A stretch of 64,000 bases of DNA, taken from the NCBI RefSeq assembly GCF_009741265.1, contig NZ_WOWL01000001.1, forward strand, positions 4,030,001-4,094,000, in the 5' to 3' direction. Position 1 is the first letter of the stretch. Each line of letters opens with the position of its first letter. A program made the translations under genes and the position numbers. The stretch comes from Pseudarthrobacter sp. GA104 (GTDB taxonomy: Bacteria > Actinomycetota > Actinomycetes > Actinomycetales > Micrococcaceae). The notes under the pieces were generated by a model. The model worked only from the letters and a program-made list of their open reading frames with translations, was not told where the DNA came from and did no database searches. Below are positions 59,648-64,000 of this stretch, piece by piece.

Positions 59648-60616
59648 ATGCCGATCCAGTTCCCCGCATCCCACATCAGCCATGGCCAGAGCCGCCGCAG
59701 CTTCCTGGGCATGAGTGCCGGTGCGGCCGCCGCTTTCGCCGTCGCCGGGGCCCCAGCAGCAGCCGCAACTACCCGCGGCGCCGAGCCGCCATTGCGGTTC
59801 GGAGTCATCGCCGACTGCCAGTACGCTGACAAGCCCGACCGCGGTGTCCGGCTCTACCGGCAGTCCATCAGCAAGCTGCAGGAGGCGGTGGCCACCCTCA
59901 ATGAGGAAGACCTCCGCTTCGCGCTGCACCTCGGCGACTTCGTCGACGAGTTTCCGGAGAGCTTCGATGCCGTGATGCCCATCTGGGAGCAGCTGCGGAT
60001 GTCGAAGTACCACGTACTCGGCAACCATGACTTCCAGATGCCCCGCGAGGAGGTGCTGCGCACCATGAACATGCCGGCGTCGTACCACCAGTTTCGCCGC
60101 AACGGCTGGCGATTCATCATCGTGGACACGAACGACGTCAGCACCTACGGCAACCCCGAAGGTTCCGCCAACTACGTACTGGCCGAAAAGATGCGGGCCG
60201 AACTGCAGGCGGCTGGCAAGCCGAACGGCCAGACCTGGAACGGCGGTGTTGGTCCGGAGCAGCTCGCCTGGATTGAGCAGACCCTTGAACTCGCTCGCCA
60301 CAACGGCGAAAAGGTTGTGCTCAACGCGCACCACCCTGTCTTCCCCCTTGACCAGCACAATGCCTACAACGACACCACACTGGTGGACCTGGTGACCTCG
60401 TACGACAATGTGGTCGCCTGGTTCAACGGCCACAACCATGCAGGCAACTACGGCTTCGCCGGTGGCACCCACTTCATGACTTTCAAGGGCATGCTCGACA
60501 CGACGGTGAATTCATATGCGACTGTCCAGGCTTACGACGACCGCCTGGTGGTTGAGGGCTTCGGACGCGAGCCGAACCGGATCGTCCCAATAGGCGCGCC
60601 TGCATACGAGGTCTGA
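59648..60616 (+). CDS. exported ADPRM-like metallophosphoesterase
   Basis: 322 residues. A Tat signal (RRSFLGMSAGA within the first 45 residues) is followed by a calcineurin-type domain: FGVIADCQYAD (metal Asp), LGDFVDE, LGNHDF, NAHHPVFP and GHNHAGNYG. The spacing matches the Mn-dependent ADP-ribose/CDP-alcohol diphosphatase family, which cleaves ADP-ribose or CDP-glycerol. Export suggests use outside the membrane, perhaps in phosphate scavenging. ATG 59648 has AGGAG seven bases upstream. Confidence 0.87.
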   Translation: MPIQFPASHISHGQSRRSFLGMSAGAAAAFAVAGAPAAAATTRGAEPPLRFGVIADCQYADKPDRGVRLYRQSISKLQEAVATLNEEDLRFALHLGDFVDEFPESFDAVMPIWEQLRMSKYHVLGNHDFQMPREEVLRTMNMPASYHQFRRNGWRFIIVDTNDVSTYGNPEGSANYVLAEKMRAELQAAGKPNGQTWNGGVGPEQLAWIEQTLELARHNGEKVVLNAHHPVFPLDQHNAYNDTTLVDLVTSYDNVVAWFNGHNHAGNYGFAGGTHFMTFKGMLDTTVNSYATVQAYDDRLVVEGFGREPNRIVPIGAPAYEV

Positions 60617-60778
60617 GCGCGGCGTCACCCACGACGGCGAGGTGCCCTAGACTCGTGCTTGCCGAAGGAAAGTCGAACTCGAGTGGGTGCGGACGAACAT
60701 GGTGCATCACCAACTGAACAAGCATGATTGTACTGTTCACGCCGCTGACGTGGTCCAGCGTCTGGGACTCCTCATGCC

Positions 60779-61597
60779 GTGCATCGCGGGGGAGATCTTG
60801 GGCCGGTTCGTGCGGCCGAGTTGGTGGACTGGATTGATGTCGCCTTCGAGGTGGAACCCGAGATTTCCGGCCATGGCTGGCAGGTGGGACTGGACGACGA
60901 AGTGGGTCTGCTTGTACGTCCCGACTATGACGACCTGGCAGAACTTATGGGAGAGCAGGCCGGTGTCCGCTCGGTTGTCCAGCTCGATCGGGAGGTGTTC
61001 GCCGTTGACGCACCCCGGTTGTGCGCCGATGGGTTGCGCGCAGCAGTGATGCAGGCTGTCGCAGCCGCCAACAGGAGAGCACATGACCCGCATTACGCCG
61101 GGCAGACTGATGCCCCGGACGTCGACGGCACCGGCCCGTCCAGCCCGTCCGCCACGGCTCAGAAATCTCAGGATGCGGTGGAAGCTCCGGAAAGCGACGA
61201 CCTATGCCGCCTGGTTTCCGGGGACGCGACCAGCGACGGCCGGCGGGTTCAGGTCTGGGTCAACATGAACGGAATCCTTATCCTGCCCGCCGGAACCATC
61301 CCGCACAATCCTCTGGACCACGGCGATAACCCCCGTTTTCAGCGCACCACTGTGACGCCAGTGCGGGCGGTAAGCCTTGCAAAGCAACATGCAGGGAACT
61401 GGATCCCGTATGCCTCCCTCGACAAACTCCGCCTGCGCCGGCCCGGGCTGGTGCGACGCCGGTGGGCGGCCATTGTCTTTGAGAAGAGCGGCGCTTCGGT
61501 CCCCTTGAACTGGCGAGGAACCCGTCCACACGCGTTGTTGCTCTGGGGGTACGTCGTTGCCCGGCGCGGCCTCGGCGCGGTGGTCGGGCTGCCCTAA
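60779..61597 (+). CDS. hypothetical protein
   Basis: 272-residue protein I do not recognise. The N-terminal 110 residues have a regular mixed fold (LVDWIDVAFEVEPE, VRSVVQLDREVFAVDAP); the middle is Pro/Ser-rich; the C-terminal part is basic and ends RRGLGAVVGLP. The GTG start lacks a strong ribosome site. A coding-like stretch continues after the stop in another frame (61,598-61,736), so the C-terminus may be frameshifted. Confidence 0.5.
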   Translation: MHRGGDLGPVRAAELVDWIDVAFEVEPEISGHGWQVGLDDEVGLLVRPDYDDLAELMGEQAGVRSVVQLDREVFAVDAPRLCADGLRAAVMQAVAAANRRAHDPHYAGQTDAPDVDGTGPSSPSATAQKSQDAVEAPESDDLCRLVSGDATSDGRRVQVWVNMNGILILPAGTIPHNPLDHGDNPRFQRTTVTPVRAVSLAKQHAGNWIPYASLDKLRLRRPGLVRRRWAAIVFEKSGASVPLNWRGTRPHALLLWGYVVARRGLGAVVGLP

Positions 61598-61736
61598 GAT
61601 CCGGCACCTCTCCAACGCAGCCTACGAAGCAGCCCTGGTTTCGAAGCTGCTCAGCGCGGCAGTGGGCACCGCCGTCGACGTCACTGGCATCGTGGAGGTG
61701 GTCAGGCTGCAGCAGGATTTCTCGTGGCGGGCGGCC

Positions 61737-63593
61737 CTAGAAACTGGTCACCAGTTCGCTGAGCACCTCTTCGAGCCTGTTTGGATCGGTGGCGTCATAG
61801 TAGTGGGCCCCGCTGGCCTTAGCGATCTCCCTAAGGGTGGGGACATCGGCGTCGGGACCGTAAGCGAGGGTAAAAACCAGGACCGGCGTGGAATGGTTCT
61901 GGCGGCTCAACTGTTCCGAGAGACCCTTCAGGTCCCCCGGATGGGTGGTGTCGTTTTTTCCGTCGCTCAAAAGCACGATGGTGTTGATGAAGCTGTCCTT
62001 GTATTCCTTCGCTTGTTCGCCCGCGAAGCGGCTCACCGCTTCAAAAAGAGGCGTAGCATCTACGGCCTTAAGTTCAGCGAGCTTGGCCTTGAGGTCGTCC
62101 TTGTTGGTTGCAAAGGGAGCTACGGGGCTTACGATGCCCGGTGTCAGGGGACCGTCGCCCACCTGGGAGAAGGCAGCAAGCCCAATCTCATCTTCCCCGA
62201 CGAAATGATCCAGCGCCTTGAGCACGGCGTCCTTGGCCCGTTGCAGCTTGGTCACTCCGGTTTCCTGCACCATGGACTCGGAGACGTCCAGCAGGAACAG
62301 GGCCCTGGCCCGCTTCCGGACATCGGCGAAGCTGTCCTTGATGTCGTTAAGCATCTTGCCCTTGGGAAGCGGCAGCGGCTGGAGCGTCTCAGCGTACCGT
62401 CCGGTCGCGGCCACGCCGGCATCCAGCTTCCCCTGGATGCTGCGATACCCGGATGCCTTCACAACGTGTTGGCCCTGTTCCGTTACTGCGAAGGCGAGAA
62501 AGTCCTCGGCCGCCATGCGCTGCTGGCGCCCCACCCAGTCACCGTTAAGGATTACTGCGGGGTTGTCCGCTACGTGCACGCCGTCGTCGGGATAAATGGC
62601 GCGAAGGGGTTCCTTCGGCGCGGGACCGGATTGCTTCGTTTTGCCGTCCTCGCTGACGACTCCCCGGTTGTAGTCCCAAACAGACTTTTCATCCACGATC
62701 ACCGCGGAAAGGAACTCCGAGACCCGCCCGGCGTCGTCAGCCTGCCTGGCGTGCCACAGGAAATGCTCGGGAGTGGCCATGTAGTGGCTGGTGCCGAGCT
62801 CCACGTCGCGCACCTTCTCCACCAGCGATGGTGCGTTCAGATCCATGCCCTCCAAACCTCCCACGCTGCCGCCGGCGGCACCGTAGGAAGCTGCGAGGGC
62901 CATCAAGCCCGACGTCGAGACGAGCGGGCTGGCCTTGCCGAACTTGAACTTTCCCCAGTCGCCATGGCCCTGGCGTTCCCACACATCCTGTTCCCCGGCC
63001 ATCCGGAAGACCTCAGACCACGACGGCGGGTTGCTGTCCCAGCCGAGCGCGGCGGTCATCGTCTCCGGCATAGCCACCACAATCGCACTCCGGGCGAGGC
63101 TGGTTCCTTCATCGGGGACAAGGCTCCCACCGGCACCTTCCCGTGCGATTCTTAACCACGCGGAGGAGTCCGGCAGCCAGATGGCGGGCCTGTCACCTGC
63201 CGGCGCACCGGAGAATTGTGCAGCAACCTTGCCGGCAGCGACTCCCGATTTTTCCTGCATCACTGCAGGAGCCACACATTTGCCGTCCACGCTCCGGGGT
63301 TTCGCCGTGTACCCGCCGGCCAGGGCACGGACCATGTCCGCGTTTTCCAGCGAAGTGAGGATATTCAAGGGGATGCAGGGAGCGCTCCCGGCGGCGGCGG
63401 CAGGGCTGTCCTGCGCCAGGGATTCACTTACCGGAGGCGTGCCTGATGCGCCGCCCCCTCCTGAATCGGCGGGAAAAATCACCGCCCGCAGCACGAATGC
63501 GGCGCCTACGATCAGGAGTGCCACGGCTGCCGCTGCGGCAGTCCAGATCCAGCGTGGATAAATCGGGTCAGTTGCTGCGCGTCGGCGGCCCAT
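61737..63593 (-). CDS. membrane-anchored solute-binding/VWA domain protein
   Basis: 618 residues. One N-terminal helix (about 16-38), then a substrate-binding-protein-like domain (about 75-390; NILTSLENADMVRALA, the IWLPDSSAWL block), then a C-terminal VWA domain with MIDAS DVSES in LFLLDVSESMVQ, DATPLFEA and LLSDGKND. The order matches the SBP_bac_11-VWA architecture common in actinobacteria, predicted to be extracytoplasmic. Ligand unknown. No operon partners are in view. Confidence 0.87.
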   Translation of the reverse strand: MGRRRAATDPIYPRWIWTAAAAAVALLIVGAAFVLRAVIFPADSGGGGASGTPPVSESLAQDSPAAAAGSAPCIPLNILTSLENADMVRALAGGYTAKPRSVDGKCVAPAVMQEKSGVAAGKVAAQFSGAPAGDRPAIWLPDSSAWLRIAREGAGGSLVPDEGTSLARSAIVVAMPETMTAALGWDSNPPSWSEVFRMAGEQDVWERQGHGDWGKFKFGKASPLVSTSGLMALAASYGAAGGSVGGLEGMDLNAPSLVEKVRDVELGTSHYMATPEHFLWHARQADDAGRVSEFLSAVIVDEKSVWDYNRGVVSEDGKTKQSGPAPKEPLRAIYPDDGVHVADNPAVILNGDWVGRQQRMAAEDFLAFAVTEQGQHVVKASGYRSIQGKLDAGVAATGRYAETLQPLPLPKGKMLNDIKDSFADVRKRARALFLLDVSESMVQETGVTKLQRAKDAVLKALDHFVGEDEIGLAAFSQVGDGPLTPGIVSPVAPFATNKDDLKAKLAELKAVDATPLFEAVSRFAGEQAKEYKDSFINTIVLLSDGKNDTTHPGDLKGLSEQLSRQNHSTPVLVFTLAYGPDADVPTLREIAKASGAHYYDATDPNRLEEVLSELVTSF

Positions 63594-63777
63594 GCACGTT
63601 TCCTTTGGCTTCCGCCGGGTTTCCCCGGTGTGAATACAAACATGAAACCGACCCGCGGTAGTGAAACCGCGATTGCGCCTAGCCCCCGCCCGAATGCCCC
63701 CGCAACCGGAGACGCACTTTGAGGATAAACCCGGCGGGCGCGAACTGAGCGTTGTGATTCACATTTTGCCAAGAAAA

Positions 63778-63807
63778 GGGCCCTGCACGGAATACCGTGC
63801 AGGGCCC
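63778..63807 (-). terminator. terminator of the glycerophosphodiesterase gene
   Basis: A perfect 13-bp stem (63778-63790 with 63795-63807) with loop AATA. On the minus strand it is followed by CCTTTTCTT. It lies 20 bases past the stop. Confidence 0.88.
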
Positions 63808-63827
63808 GCTTGGTGCCGGCACCGGCT

Positions 63828-64000
63828 TTACGGCCGGGCAGCTCCGGGTTCCAGCGAGAACTGCTTCGGAAGCTTCATGGAGTACTCGGCCATGACGTTG
63901 CGAAGGCGGTCCGGGTAGTCGGTGATGATGCCGTCCACTCCGGTGTCGATGAGTGCACGCATGGTGGGCTTGTCGTCCACCGTCCAGGGAATGACCTGCA
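63828..64000 (-). CDS. glycerophosphodiester phosphodiesterase, C-terminal part
   Basis: Only the last 56 or so residues are in the window; the gene continues beyond 64000. The visible [20 protein letters not shown] followed by [10 protein letters not shown] is the characteristic C-terminal end of the GDPD TIM barrel, which hydrolyses glycerophosphodiesters to glycerol-3-phosphate. A charged tail and terminator follow. Confidence 0.9.
   Translation of the reverse strand, partial: QVIPWTVDDKPTMRALIDTGVDGIITDYPDRLRNVMAEYSMKLPKQFSLEPGAARP

Overview
The window is high-GC actinobacterial DNA, best matched to Arthrobacter/Pseudarthrobacter (Micrococcaceae). The reasons are the ileS translational T-box, the ThiD-TenA fusion behind a TPP riboswitch, the RNase E with long Ala/Arg/Glu-rich tails, the nrdHIEF order, DUF222-HNH genes and the TIGR03843/DUF3090/MSMEG_4193 trio. 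No identity was checked against a database.

Layout. 1-6,073: T-box, ileS, folC, a DUF4233 membrane protein and ndk, ending at a terminator shared with the convergent VKOR gene. 7,198-20,254: rne; TPP riboswitch and thiD-tenA; rplU-rpmA; obg; proB, proA, a small membrane protein, nadD, a coiled/disordered membrane protein and rsfS. 20,367-20,688: two identical tRNA-Ala(GGC) genes, each with its own terminator. 20,784-28,526: a cyclopropane-synthase-like methyltransferase, a flavin-monooxygenase gene relic, a RlmG/RsmC-like methyltransferase, a ROK regulator, an ABC sugar importer without its own ATPase, and a small conserved gene. 28,666-33,958: a MoxR/DUF58/von Willebrand (Bat-type) envelope operon. 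34,034-37,697: metF and metE behind a long structured leader. 37,781-42,929: a conserved hypothetical gene, a LysR regulator, and a lipid-modification operon (FAD oxidoreductase, DUF1365, cyclopropane-type methyltransferase). 43,312-47,304: the class Ib ribonucleotide reductase operon nrdHIEF.

Between about 47,325 and 55,546 lies a visibly less GC-rich island directly after nrdF. Its two ends carry matched inverted copies of a short repeat containing TAGTTGGC. It holds two conflict-type modules. On the minus strand, a HEPN-domain protein with the RNase signature R-x6-H is coupled to an AAA/STAND-like ATPase. On the plus strand is an operon of four genes: an excisionase-type HTH protein, an 826-residue protein joining a PIN nuclease, a divergent protein kinase and a nine-CxxC zinc-ribbon tail, a TerY-like VWA protein, and a PP2C phosphatase. 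This looks like a TerY-P phospho-signalling triad whose kinase is fused to a toxin-type PIN nuclease and preceded by an antitoxin-like gene. A frameshifted gene and the C-terminal stump of a conjugation ATPase suggest the island descends from an integrative conjugative element. I consider this the most interesting part of the window.

After the island come a frameshifted DUF222-HNH gene, the TIGR03843/DUF3090/MSMEG_4193 trio, a Tat-exported ADPRM-like phosphoesterase, an unrecognised gene, a membrane-anchored solute-binding/VWA protein, and the 3' end of a glycerophosphodiester phosphodiesterase gene running off the window.
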